In this document: positions 46,905 to 55,785 of the stretch, piece by piece
How the letters are laid out: every line of letters starts with the position of its first letter
Position numbering within the stretch: position 1 is the stretch's first letter
Source of the DNA: Paracoccus aminovorans
GTDB lineage: Bacteria; Pseudomonadota; Alphaproteobacteria; Rhodobacterales; Rhodobacteraceae
DNA: 64,000 nt
Direction of reading: 5' to 3'
NCBI RefSeq assembly: GCF_001546115.1
Contig: NZ_KQ955208.1
Location: forward strand, 1,505,005 to 1,569,004
The notes under the pieces: generated by a model
The model's database searches: none
What the model saw: the letters and a program-made list of their open reading frames with translations, nothing else
What the model was told of the DNA's origin: nothing
Translations under genes and position numbers: made by a program

Positions 46905-48299
46905 ATGATTCCCGAATTCGCCGATCCCGCCGCCCCGTCGCTGCCGCTCTGGCTGGTGCATAGCGGCGATGCCGGTCCCATGCTGCCCCCGGGGCTCGGC
47001 GCGTTCGCCGAAAGCTGGGCCCGGGCGCAGGGCTTTGCCGGCAAGCCGTGGCAGATCTGCCTGCTACCCGCGGCCGACGGCGCGCTGGCCGGCGCGCTTT
47101 TTGGTCTGGGCGCGGCAGACCAGCCGCCGGGGCGCGAGCGTTTCCCGCTGGCCCGCGCGGCCGAGGCGCTGCCGGCCGGGAACTGGCGGCTGGAAAACCT
47201 GCCCGAAGGCTTCGATGCCGGCCGTGCCGCCCTGGGCTGGCTTTTCGCGCAATACCGTTTCGACCGCTACAAGGCGGCCGAGCCGGCGCGCGCCCGGCTG
47301 GTCTGCCCCGCGGGCGTGGAGCTGCGCCGGCTGCTCGCCATGGCGGCGGGCGAATACCTGGCCCGCGACCTGATCAACACCCCGGCCTCGGACATGGGCC
47401 CTGCGGAGCTGGAAGAGGCCGCCCGCGCCCTTGCCGCCCGCCACGGCGCCACGGTCGAGGTGACGCGCGGCGCCGACCTTCTGGGCGCAAATTTCCCCAT
47501 GATCCATGCCGTCGGCCGCGCCGGCGCGCAGGAACCGCGGCTGATCGACCTGCGCTTCCCGGGCAGCGGCCCGCGCCTGACGCTGGTCGGCAAGGGCGTC
47601 TGCTTCGACACCGGCGGGCTCGACATCAAGCCGCCCGCCTCGATGGCGCTGATGAAGAAGGACATGGGCGGCGCCGCGAATGTGCTGGGCCTGGCCGAGA
47701 CCATGGCGAGCCTCGGGCTGACCCGGGGCCTGTCGCTGCGGGTGCTGATCCCGGCGGTGGAAAACGCCATTTCTGCCAATGCCTTCCGCCCCGGCGACAT
47801 TCTGACCAGCCGCAAGGGCCTCACGGTCGAGATCAACAACACCGATGCCGAGGGCCGGCTGGTGCTGGCCGATGCCCTGGCGCTGGCCGCCGAGGAAGCG
47901 CCCGCGCTGCTGATCTCGATGGCGACGCTGACCGGCGCGGCGCGGGTGGCGCTGGGGCCGGAGCTGCCGCCCTTCTTCTGCGACGACGACGCCACCGCCG
48001 CCGCGATCCAGTCGGCGGGCATGGCTGCGGCCGACCCGGTCTGGCGCCTGCCCTTCTGGGAGCCCTACGAGCCGATGATCGAGCCGGGCATCGCCGATCT
48101 CGACAACGCGCCCTCGGGCGGCTTTGCCGGCGCGATCACGGCGGCGCTGTTCCTGCGCCGCTTCGCCGCCGGCGCCGGGCGGTATGCGCATTTCGACATC
48201 TACGGCTGGCAACCCTCGGCCGCGCCCGGCCGGCCCAAGGGCGGCACCGGCCAGGGCATGCGCGCGCTGCTCGACGCGCTGCCGGAGCTTTTGGCATGA
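46905..48299 (+). CDS. M17 leucyl aminopeptidase family protein
   Basis: 464 residues. The M17 metal and active-site motifs are present: GKGVCFDTGGLDIKP (Lys and Asp ligands), KKDMGGAANVLG, and the hallmark NTDAEGRLVLADAL. An N-terminal ~150-residue domain is divergent, as in PepB-like members. Removes N-terminal residues in peptide turnover. The stop overlaps the next gene's start by four bases, coupling it to a C40 peptidase. Confidence 0.93.
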   Translation: MIPEFADPAAPSLPLWLVHSGDAGPMLPPGLGAFAESWARAQGFAGKPWQICLLPAADGALAGALFGLGAADQPPGRERFPLARAAEALPAGNWRLENLPEGFDAGRAALGWLFAQYRFDRYKAAEPARARLVCPAGVELRRLLAMAAGEYLARDLINTPASDMGPAELEEAARALAARHGATVEVTRGADLLGANFPMIHAVGRAGAQEPRLIDLRFPGSGPRLTLVGKGVCFDTGGLDIKPPASMALMKKDMGGAANVLGLAETMASLGLTRGLSLRVLIPAVENAISANAFRPGDILTSRKGLTVEINNTDAEGRLVLADALALAAEEAPALLISMATLTGAARVALGPELPPFFCDDDATAAAIQSAGMAAADPVWRLPFWEPYEPMIEPGIADLDNAPSGGFAGAITAALFLRRFAAGAGRYAHFDIYGWQPSAAPGRPKGGTGQGMRALLDALPELLA

Positions 48300-49147
48300 G
48301 CGCCGGCTTCGACCGCCGCCTGACCCCGGCGACCGAGCGGGTGGCGCTGGAATCCCTGCGCGGCCGGCTGGCCCGTCCGGCCTATACCGCCGGGCGCCCG
48401 GCGCGGCTGGCGGTGCCGGTCGCCGACCTGTGCCGCGCGCCGCAGGGCACCCGCGACCGCCAGGTGAATTTCGGCGCCGATCTGGTGGTGATCGACCAGC
48501 AGGACGGCTGGGCCTTTGTCCAGGCCATGGCCGACGGCTATTGCGGCTGGCTGCGGGCCGAGGCGCTGGAGCACGACCTGCCACAGGTCACCCATCGCGT
48601 CAGCGCGCCCGCGACGCATGTCTACAGCGGCCCCGACCTGAAGACGCCCGAGACCATGGCGCTGTCGCTGGGCGCGCGGCTTTCGGTGACCGGCGTGCAG
48701 GGCGGCTTTGCTCGGCTGGCCCGCGGCGGCTGGGTGCCGGAGCAGCATATCGCCGACCAGCCGGCGCCCGACCCGGCCGCGGTGGCCGAGACGCTGCTCG
48801 GCACGCCCTATCTCTGGGGCGGCAACAGCCGCTGCGGCATCGACTGTTCGGGGCTGGCGCAAGGCGCGCTGATGGCCTGCGCCATCGCCTGCCCCGGCGA
48901 TAGCGACATGCAGCAGGCGGGTTTCCCCCCGGTCGAGGGCGAGATCCGCCGCGGCGACCTGCTGTTCTGGCCCGGCCATGTCGCCATGGCGCTGGACGCC
49001 CTGCGCATGATCCACGCCACCGCCTTCGCCATGGCCGTCATCATCGAGCCCATCGCCGATGCCATGGCCCGCATCGACGCCGCCGGGCAGGGCCCGTTCG
49101 GGGGCGCCCGCCGCCCCCCGGCGGGCGCCTGCGCCCCCTTCCCCTGA
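48296..49147 (+). CDS. NlpC/P60 (C40) peptidase with SH3-like N-terminus
   Basis: 283 residues from ATG 48296. The N-terminal part has two SH3-like repeats (about residues 35-140, GARLSVTGVQGGFARLARGGWV). The C40 catalytic domain contains GTPYLWGG, CGIDCSGL (nucleophile Cys), GDLLFWPGHVAMALD (His). This architecture cleaves D-Glu-diaminopimelate bonds in peptidoglycan fragments. No signal peptide is seen, so it probably works in the cytoplasm on recycled muropeptides, matching its coupling to an aminopeptidase. Confidence 0.92.
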   Translation: MSAGFDRRLTPATERVALESLRGRLARPAYTAGRPARLAVPVADLCRAPQGTRDRQVNFGADLVVIDQQDGWAFVQAMADGYCGWLRAEALEHDLPQVTHRVSAPATHVYSGPDLKTPETMALSLGARLSVTGVQGGFARLARGGWVPEQHIADQPAPDPAAVAETLLGTPYLWGGNSRCGIDCSGLAQGALMACAIACPGDSDMQQAGFPPVEGEIRRGDLLFWPGHVAMALDALRMIHATAFAMAVIIEPIADAMARIDAAGQGPFGGARRPPAGACAPFP

Positions 49148-49167
49148 CGCCCGAAAGGAAGCCCGCC

Positions 49168-50223
49168 ATGGTCCATCTCTGGCTTCGCAGCGAATCGCGC
49201 GGCAACGAGCAGCGCGCCGGCCTGACGCCCGAGGGCACGCGCCACCTTCGCGCAGGCGGCTTCCGCATCACGGTCGAGGACAGCCCGCATCGCATCCTGC
49301 CCACCGCCGATTACGCCGCCGCCGGGGCCGAGATCGCCGCCCCGGGCAGCTGGTCCGAGGCCCCCGCCGATGCCATCGTCTTCGGGCTGAAGGAGCTGCC
49401 CCCGGGCGGCGCTCTGGTCCACCGCCACATCATGTTCGGCCATGCCTTCAAGGGCCAGCCGGCCGGGCAGGCGCTGCTGCGCCGGTTCCGCGACGGCGGC
49501 GGGCGGCTGCTCGATCTGGAATACCTGACCGACGACAGCGGCCGGCGGCTGGCGGCCTTTGGCCATTGGGCGGGCTTCGCCGGGGCTGCGGTCTCGCTGA
49601 AGGCCTGGGCGGCGCAGCGGCGCGGCACCATCTGCGGCCCGGTCGCGGCCTGGCCGACGCAGGAGCAGCTGAAGGCCGAGCTGCGGGCCGAGCTCGACGC
49701 GACCGGCGCGCCGCGCCCGCGCGCGCTGGTCATCGGCGCGCTCGGCCGGGTCGGCGGCGGCGCCTTGGAACTGCTGACGGCGATGGGGGTCCAGGCGACG
49801 CGCTGGGACATGGCCGAGACCGCGGGCGGCGGCCCCTTCCCGCAGGTCCTGGCGCATGAACTCTTCATCAACTGCATCCTCGCCGGGCCGCAGACGCCGG
49901 TCTTCGTCGCCCCCAACGCGGTCGAGCCCGGCCGGCTGCTGACGGTGATCGGCGACGTCGCCTGCGACCCCTCCAGCGATTTCAACCCGGTGCAGGTCTA
50001 TGACCGCGTGACCGACTGGGCGCAGCCGGTCACGCGGGTGGCCGAGGCGCCGCCGCTCGACGTGATGGCGATCGACAACCTGCCCTCGCTGCTGCCGCGC
50101 GAAAGCACGCTCGATTATGCCGCGCAACTGCTGCCAGTGCTGGGGGAACTGGACCGCGGCGGCCCGGGGCCATGGGCGCGCGCCGAGGCGACGTTCGCCG
50201 CGCATCTGGCGCGGCTCGACTGA
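49168..50223 (+). CDS. Saccharopine dehydrogenase (LYS1-type)
   Basis: 351 residues with AAAGGAAG before the ATG. Resembles the fungal-type L-lysine-forming NAD saccharopine dehydrogenase, with the alanine-dehydrogenase-like fold: WLRSESRGNEQRAGLTPEG at the N-terminus, a HIMFGHAFKGQ segment and a Rossmann GALGRVGGGALELL. In lysine degradation it would act with LYS9-type and aminoadipate enzymes, none of which are nearby. In Rhodobacterales such genes occur singly and the substrate may be saccharopine or a related opine. Confidence 0.85.
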   Translation: MVHLWLRSESRGNEQRAGLTPEGTRHLRAGGFRITVEDSPHRILPTADYAAAGAEIAAPGSWSEAPADAIVFGLKELPPGGALVHRHIMFGHAFKGQPAGQALLRRFRDGGGRLLDLEYLTDDSGRRLAAFGHWAGFAGAAVSLKAWAAQRRGTICGPVAAWPTQEQLKAELRAELDATGAPRPRALVIGALGRVGGGALELLTAMGVQATRWDMAETAGGGPFPQVLAHELFINCILAGPQTPVFVAPNAVEPGRLLTVIGDVACDPSSDFNPVQVYDRVTDWAQPVTRVAEAPPLDVMAIDNLPSLLPRESTLDYAAQLLPVLGELDRGGPGPWARAEATFAAHLARLD

Positions 50224-50301
50224 ATGGCCCGCCGGGTCGGAACAAGCCGCGCCGCCGGGGGTTGGGTCGCAGACCTGCGCCGCAGCAGAAAGGACGACGA
50301 C

Positions 50302-51504
50302 ATGACACCATTGCGACGCCCCGCGGCCCTTGCCCTGCTGGCCCTGCTGCTGGCCGCCCCGGCCGCGCGGGCCGATTTCAACGACGCACCGCCGAACGCC
50401 AAGGGCCAGACCCCGGCGTTTCAGGGCCAGACCCGGGCGCCGGTCATGCCGCAGGCCCTGCGCCTGGCCCGGACCCCGCTGGTCGAAGGGCTGCACGACC
50501 CCTGGGGCATGGCGCTGCTGCCCGACGGCAGCCTGCTGATCACCGAAAAGCCGGGCGCCATGCGGCTTTACCGCGAGGGCAAACTGTCCGCGCCGCTGAA
50601 GGGCCTGCCCGCGGTCGACGACGACGGCCAGGGCGGCCTTCTGGACGTGGCGGTGGCAGCGGATTTCGCCCGCACCCGGCAGGTCTGGTTCAGCTTCTCG
50701 CAACCGCGCCAGGGCGGCGAGAACGGCACCGCCGTCGGCACCGGCCGCTTGTCCCGGGACGGCACGGCGCTGGAAGAGGTCAAGGTGATTTTCGAAGGCC
50801 AGCCCGGCATCGATTCGCAGCAGCATTTCGGCTCGCGCCTGGTCTTCGACCGCGACGGCGCGCTGTTCGTGACCACCGGAGAGCGCGGCCTGCCGCCCGA
50901 GATGCCGGTCGCGCAGGACAAGAACAACCACCTGGGCAAGGTGCTGCGCATCGACCCCGCGACCGGCGCGGCGCTGTCGGGCAATCCCTTTGCCAAGGGC
51001 GGCGGCCAGCCGCAGATCTGGTCGTTCGGCCATCGCAACATCCAGGCGGCGGCGCTGGACCCGCAGGGCCGGCTCTGGACCGTCGAGCACGGCCCGAACG
51101 GCGGCGACGAGCTGAACCAGCCGCAGCCCGGCCGCAACTACGGCTGGCCGGTCATCAGCTATGGCCAGAACTACGACGGCAATCCCATCGGCGCCGGGCT
51201 GACCGCGCAAGAGGGGATGGAGCAGCCGGTCTATTACTGGGATCCGGTGATCGCGCCCAGCGGCATGACCTTCTACCAGGGCGCGATGTTCCCGGAATGG
51301 CAGGGCGACGCGCTGATCGGCGGCCTGCGCGCCGAGGCCGTGGTGCGGCTGAAGATCGAGAACGGCCGCGTCACCGGCGAGCAGCGCCTGGCCGAGGGCA
51401 TCGGCCGCGTCCGCGACATCGAGGTGGCGCCGGATGGCGCGCTGCTGGTGCTGATCGACGGCGATCCGGGCAGCCTGGTGCGGCTGACGCGGCGCGGCCG
51501 TTAG
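50302..51504 (+). CDS. PQQ-dependent aldose sugar dehydrogenase-like, periplasmic
   Basis: 400 residues from ATG 50302, behind AGAAAGGACGACGAC. A Sec signal peptide ([16 protein letters not shown]) precedes a six-bladed beta-propeller of the soluble glucose dehydrogenase/YliI type: DPWGMALLPDGSLLITEK, DVAVAADFARTRQVWFSFS, GSRLVFDRDGALFVTTGER, WSFGHRNIQAAALD, EHGPNGGDELNQPQPGRNYGWP. These enzymes oxidise aldoses with PQQ in the periplasm. PQQ synthesis genes are not in the window. Confidence 0.92.
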   Translation: MTPLRRPAALALLALLLAAPAARADFNDAPPNAKGQTPAFQGQTRAPVMPQALRLARTPLVEGLHDPWGMALLPDGSLLITEKPGAMRLYREGKLSAPLKGLPAVDDDGQGGLLDVAVAADFARTRQVWFSFSQPRQGGENGTAVGTGRLSRDGTALEEVKVIFEGQPGIDSQQHFGSRLVFDRDGALFVTTGERGLPPEMPVAQDKNNHLGKVLRIDPATGAALSGNPFAKGGGQPQIWSFGHRNIQAAALDPQGRLWTVEHGPNGGDELNQPQPGRNYGWPVISYGQNYDGNPIGAGLTAQEGMEQPVYYWDPVIAPSGMTFYQGAMFPEWQGDALIGGLRAEAVVRLKIENGRVTGEQRLAEGIGRVRDIEVAPDGALLVLIDGDPGSLVRLTRRGR

Positions 51505-51509
51505 CCTGG

Positions 51510-51881
51510 CTAGACCGGGCGCTGCAAGTCGTCCTCGGCCGCTTCGGGGGAAATGCCCAGCGCCTCCATCCCGGCCTCCAGATAATCGGCCAGCTGCGGT
51601 TCGCCCAGCAGGTAATCCTCGGTCGGGCTGCGGCGCTCGGCCTTGGCGGTGGCGATGGCCTCCTCCAGGTCCTCGGGGCCGAAGGTGTCGCGACCGATCC
51701 ACATCACGGCGACCAGGCTGGCCTGCTCGTCCTCGTTCAGGCTGGCGATGAACTCGGTCAGCTCGGTCTCGGTGCCGCGCCCGGTGCGCTGGCCGCTATG
51801 CGCCCAGGCGTTGACGCCGCTGTCGTATTCGCGGGCGCGGATTATGACATGGGCAAGTTTTTCGGGACTGATTTCCAGCAT
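51510..51881 (-). CDS. DUF3775 family protein
   Basis: 123 residues from ATG 51881 (MLEISPEKLAHVIIRARE). The layout is that of DUF3775: SGVNAWAHSG, then ELTEFIASLNEDEQASLVAVMWIGRDTF and a helical C-terminus rich in Ala/Glu (EEAIATAKAE, LGEPQLADYLEAGMEALG). No function known. It ends six bases from the convergent sugar dehydrogenase stop. Confidence 0.8.
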   Translation of the reverse strand: MLEISPEKLAHVIIRAREYDSGVNAWAHSGQRTGRGTETELTEFIASLNEDEQASLVAVMWIGRDTFGPEDLEEAIATAKAERRSPTEDYLLGEPQLADYLEAGMEALGISPEAAEDDLQRPV

Positions 51882-51925
51882 GGCGGCACCTCTCTTTCCC
51901 ACTGTCGCGCCATGCGCGGCCGGGG

Positions 51926-52573
51926 TCAATCGGGATCGAAGCGATAGCCGAAGCGGGCGATGTCCTCGGCCGCCAGCCGCGCCAGCAGGGCGGCGCCCGC
52001 GTCGTCATAGGCCGCGCGCCAGTCGCCTTGGCCCGAGCGATTCTCATGCGGCAAAGGGCGCAGCGAGAAACCCAGATGCGCCTCCAGCGCCGGCAGGTCG
52101 GCGTCCAGATGCTCGAGCCGCAGGCAGAGCCCCGCGACCGCGCCCGTGCTGGCGGTCAGGTAATGCCGCGCCGGCACCGCAAGCTGGCGCTGCGTCAGCG
52201 GATGGCGCAGGAAATCGCGGAATTCCAGCGCCTTGGCCAGCCGGACCGAGGCGTGGTCGAAGCCCTGCCCGCGCAGCCAGCGGTGATAGCTGACCGCCCG
52301 CGCCCAAGGGTTCCTGACCAGCGTGAACACCCGGTAATCAGCAAAAATCGCCGGATCGACCAGCCCCTCGATATCGGCCAGCGTCGAATGCTTCCACAGC
52401 CGCCCCCGCGCCGGCGCGTCCTTGACGCGGCTGCGGCGATTGCGGCCCTTGGGCGTGTCGGACAGGATGATGTCGTCCTTTCCCACCCGCGCCTCCAGCG
52501 CCAGGGTCAGCGAGGTGCCGCCGGTTTTCGGAATATGCACGAAGACATAACGATGCCGGTGCGAGACGATCAT
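51926..52573 (-). CDS. Sulfotransferase family 2 domain protein
   Basis: 215 residues from ATG 52573. PAPS-binding elements are visible: the N-terminal [11 protein letters not shown] (5' phosphosulfate loop) and [14 protein letters not shown] (3' phosphate loop, Arg and Ser). It probably sulfates a carbohydrate or other cell-surface molecule. Its start overlaps the mutL stop by four bases, an odd functional pairing. Confidence 0.85.
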   Translation of the reverse strand: MIVSHRHRYVFVHIPKTGGTSLTLALEARVGKDDIILSDTPKGRNRRSRVKDAPARGRLWKHSTLADIEGLVDPAIFADYRVFTLVRNPWARAVSYHRWLRGQGFDHASVRLAKALEFRDFLRHPLTQRQLAVPARHYLTASTGAVAGLCLRLEHLDADLPALEAHLGFSLRPLPHENRSGQGDWRAAYDDAGAALLARLAAEDIARFGYRFDPD

Positions 52574-54375
52574 CGCCCGAAGAGCCGCTCGATGTCCGAG
52601 AGCTTCAGCTCGATCCAGGTCGGGCGGCCGTGGTTGCACTGGCCGGATTTCGGCGTCCGTTCCATCTCGCGCAGCAGCGCGTTCATCTCGTCGCCGGACA
52701 TGCGCCGGCCCGAGCGCACCGAGCCGTGGCAGGCCATCGAGGACAGCACCGCATCGACCCGCGCCCGCAGCCGGTCCGAGGCGCCCTGGTCGGCCAGGTC
52801 GTCCAGGATGTCGCGGATCAGCCGCGCCGCATCCAGCCGCCGGACCAGCGCCGGCACCTCGCGCACCGCGACGGCGCCGCCGCCGAAGGGCTCGATCACC
52901 AGCCCCAGCCGGGCCAACTCGTCGGCGATGGACAGGATGCGCTGCGCATCGGCATCGGAAAGCTCGACGATCTCGGGGATCAGCAGCGCCTGGGATGCGA
53001 TGCCATTCGCCTCCGCCTGCGCCTTCAGCCGCTCATAGACCAACCGCTCATGCGCGGCATGCTGGTCGACGATGACGATGCCGCCGGCGGTCTGGGCGAT
53101 GATCCAGTTCTCATGCAGCTGCGCCCGGGCGGCCCCCAGCGGTGCATCCTCGGCCAGCGCTTCCGGCTCGGGCTCGACGCGGGCGGTCGGGGTTTCGGCA
53201 AAGCCCGGCGCCTGGAAGGCCAGGCTCGCCGCAATCGCCGCTGCCGAAGGACGCGCCGGGGCATAGCTTGCCTGATATTGGCGCGGCGCCGGTTCCGGCC
53301 GCGCCGCCGCCAGCGCCGCCGTGGCCACGGTGGTGGAACTGCGATGCCCGGCGCCGGCCAGCGCGTGGCGCAGGGCGCTGACCACCAGCCCGCGGGCGAT
53401 GTCGGGCTCGCGGAACCGCACCTCGGCCTTGGCGGGATGCACGTTGACATCGACCGCATGCGGCTCGCAGGTCAGAAACAGCACCGCCGCCGGATGCCGG
53501 CCCGAAGGCAGCACGTCCATATAGCCCGCCCGCAGCGCCCCGGTCAGCAGCTTGTCGCGCACCGGCCGGCCGTTCACATACAGGTGCTGCGCCACGGCGG
53601 CACCGCGCGAATAGGTCGGCAGCGCGGCGAATCCGGTCAGGCTGATGCCGTCCCGCTCGGCACCGATGGGCAGGGCATTGTCGATGAACTCGCGCCCCAT
53701 GACCCGCGCCAGCCGGGTCTGCAGGGCGCCGAACAGTTCGCCCTGCTCGGCATCGGCGCGGAACAGCAGCCTGCCCTCGTCCTCGTCGGTCAGGGTGAAG
53801 CCGACAAAGGGCTCGGCCATGGCCAGGCGGCGGATGACCTCGGCCACGGCCTGGGTCTCCGCCCGCTCGCTGCGCAGGAATTTCAGCCGGGCGGGGGTGG
53901 CGAAGAACAGGTCGCGCAGCTCGACCACGGTGCCGCGATTGCCGGCGGCGGGCCTGACCGGGCCGATGCGCCCGCCCGAGACCGCGATCTGCGCCGCCTC
54001 GAAGCCCGGCGCGCGGCTTGTGATCACAAGCCGGCCGACCGCACCCAGGCTGGGCAGCGCCTCGCCGCGAAAGCCGAAGCTGCGGATGTCCAGCAGGTCG
54101 CTGCCGTCGATCTTGCTGGTGGCGTGGCGGGCCAGCGCCAGCGGCAGGTCGTCGCCTGTCATGCCGCAGCCGTCGTCGCGGACCCGGATCAGCGCCTTGC
54201 CGCCCTTGGCGATGGCGACATCCACCCGCGTCGCGCCGGCATCCAGCGCATTCTCGACCAGCTCCTTGACCGCCGAGGCCGGACGCTCGACCACCTCGCC
54301 CGCCGCGATGCGGTTGGCGGCGGCCTCGTCCAGCTGCCGGATCACAGGGCGCATCTTGTTTGCGTGACTGTTCAT
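52570..54375 (-). CDS. mutL: DNA mismatch repair protein MutL
   Basis: 601 residues from ATG 54375; an ATG at 54354 is possible but lacks a ribosome binding site. GHKL ATPase: [14 protein letters not shown] (Glu/Asn), [17 protein letters not shown], and [12 protein letters not shown]. The C-terminus holds [12 protein letters not shown], which matches the endonuclease motif DQHA-x2-E-x4-E, and ends with a CNHGRP element, so this MutL should nick DNA itself, consistent with lack of MutH. Confidence 0.97.
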   Translation of the reverse strand: MNSHANKMRPVIRQLDEAAANRIAAGEVVERPASAVKELVENALDAGATRVDVAIAKGGKALIRVRDDGCGMTGDDLPLALARHATSKIDGSDLLDIRSFGFRGEALPSLGAVGRLVITSRAPGFEAAQIAVSGGRIGPVRPAAGNRGTVVELRDLFFATPARLKFLRSERAETQAVAEVIRRLAMAEPFVGFTLTDEDEGRLLFRADAEQGELFGALQTRLARVMGREFIDNALPIGAERDGISLTGFAALPTYSRGAAVAQHLYVNGRPVRDKLLTGALRAGYMDVLPSGRHPAAVLFLTCEPHAVDVNVHPAKAEVRFREPDIARGLVVSALRHALAGAGHRSSTTVATAALAAARPEPAPRQYQASYAPARPSAAAIAASLAFQAPGFAETPTARVEPEPEALAEDAPLGAARAQLHENWIIAQTAGGIVIVDQHAAHERLVYERLKAQAEANGIASQALLIPEIVELSDADAQRILSIADELARLGLVIEPFGGGAVAVREVPALVRRLDAARLIRDILDDLADQGASDRLRARVDAVLSSMACHGSVRSGRRMSGDEMNALLREMERTPKSGQCNHGRPTWIELKLSDIERLFGR

Positions 54376-54435
54376 GCCCCCAGATCTAGCATCTCGGTCA
54401 CAGATTCGCCAGCCGCCCGCGCGCTTCGCTCCGGC

Positions 54436-54458
54436 CTTCTTTGTTGTTCAAATACCCC
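54436..54458 (-). repeat. Dispersed gene-end motif, copy 7
   Basis: On the minus strand GGGGTATTTGAACAACAAAG then AAG, in the gap between the mutL start and the M16 peptidase 3' end, and so downstream of the latter. Confidence 0.6.
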
Positions 54459-54471
54459 AACTACCGCGCCG

Positions 54472-55785
54472 TCAGTCGCTGGCGGTCACGCCCTCGGGCC
54501 GACCGACCAGCACGAAGCGGATCTGCTCGGAATGCAGCAGCCGCTTCGCCACGCGCTGCACATCGGCCGCCGTCACCGCCTCGACCTTGGCATTGCGGGT
54601 GTTGACGTAATCGGCGGGCAGGCCGATCAGCTGCATCCCGGCCAGGATGCCGGCGATCTTGCCATTGCCGTCGAAACGCAGCGGGTATTCGCCGGTCAGG
54701 TAGGTCTTGGCGTCGTTCAATTCCTTCTCGGTGACGCCGCCCTCGGCGAAGCGGTCCCATTCGCTGCGGATCAGGCCCACCGCCTCGGCCACCTTGTCAT
54801 TGGCGCTGGCCATGCCGCCCTGCCAGGTTTCGCCGTAAAGCCCGTTGGCCAGGCCGGTGCCGACGCCATAGGTCAGCCCGCGCTTCTCGCGGATCTGGTC
54901 CATCAGGCGCGAGGAAAACCCGCCGCCGCCCAGGATATGATCGGCGACATAGGCGGCGAAATAATCCGGGTCCGACATCGGCAGGCCTGCTTGCGCAAAG
55001 CTCACCACGGTCTGCGGGCTGTCCCAGTCGATCACCGTCACGCCGCCCTTCAGCGCCAGCGTGGCCGGCTGCGGCAAGGGCGCCGAGCCCTTCTCCGGCA
55101 GCCCGCCCAGCACCTTGTCGATCAGCTTGCCCAGGTCCTCGGCCGAAATGTCGCCGGCGGCGGCCACGACCACGCGGTCGCGGGCCAGCACCCGGTCCTT
55201 GGCCGCGACCAGGTCGTCGCGGGTCAGCGCCGCCACCGATTCGGCGGTGCCGTTGATCGAGGTCGCATAGGGATGCGCGCCCCAGGCCAGCCGGGCCAGT
55301 TCCTTGGTGGCGATGCTCTGCGGATCGGTCGCCTCGGAACGGATCACCGCCTGCAACTGCGCCCGCACCCGCTCGACCGCATCGGCGTCGAAGCGCGGCT
55401 CGACCAGGGCCGCGCGCAGCAGGTCGGCGGCCTGGTCGCGGTTCTCGGTCAGCATGCGGGCGTTGACGGTCAGCGCGTCGTCGCCGATGTCGAAGCGGTT
55501 CTGCGCGCCCAGCCCCTCGACCGCCTCGGCATAGGCGACCGAATCCATCGCGCCCGCGCCCTCTTCCAGCAGCGCGGTCATCAGGCTCATCTCGCCGCGC
55601 TTGCCGGGCGCGTCCAGACTGGCGCCGCCCTTGAACATCAGCGACAGCGCGGTGAAGGGGATCGAGTGATCCTCGACCAGCCAGGCCTTGATGCCGCCGG
55701 GCGAGGTGATCTGCTGGATCTCGATGGCGCTGGCGGGCAGGCCGGCCAGGGCGACGAAGACGAAGGTGACAAGCGCGCGGATCAT
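54472..55785 (-). CDS. M16 peptidase-like protein without HxxEH (partner subunit)
   Basis: 437 residues. Signal peptide MIRALVTFVFVALAG ending ASA. Pitrilysin fold, but the zinc motif HxxEH is replaced (GEMSLMTALLEEG), so it is probably the non-catalytic subunit. It retains the substrate-binding Arg-Tyr region SSRLMDQIREKRGLTYGV typical of the second subunit of M16B pairs. It overlaps the catalytic gene upstream by four bases, so both subunits should be made in equal amounts. Confidence 0.9.
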   Translation of the reverse strand: MIRALVTFVFVALAGLPASAIEIQQITSPGGIKAWLVEDHSIPFTALSLMFKGGASLDAPGKRGEMSLMTALLEEGAGAMDSVAYAEAVEGLGAQNRFDIGDDALTVNARMLTENRDQAADLLRAALVEPRFDADAVERVRAQLQAVIRSEATDPQSIATKELARLAWGAHPYATSINGTAESVAALTRDDLVAAKDRVLARDRVVVAAAGDISAEDLGKLIDKVLGGLPEKGSAPLPQPATLALKGGVTVIDWDSPQTVVSFAQAGLPMSDPDYFAAYVADHILGGGGFSSRLMDQIREKRGLTYGVGTGLANGLYGETWQGGMASANDKVAEAVGLIRSEWDRFAEGGVTEKELNDAKTYLTGEYPLRFDGNGKIAGILAGMQLIGLPADYVNTRNAKVEAVTAADVQRVAKRLLHSEQIRFVLVGRPEGVTASD

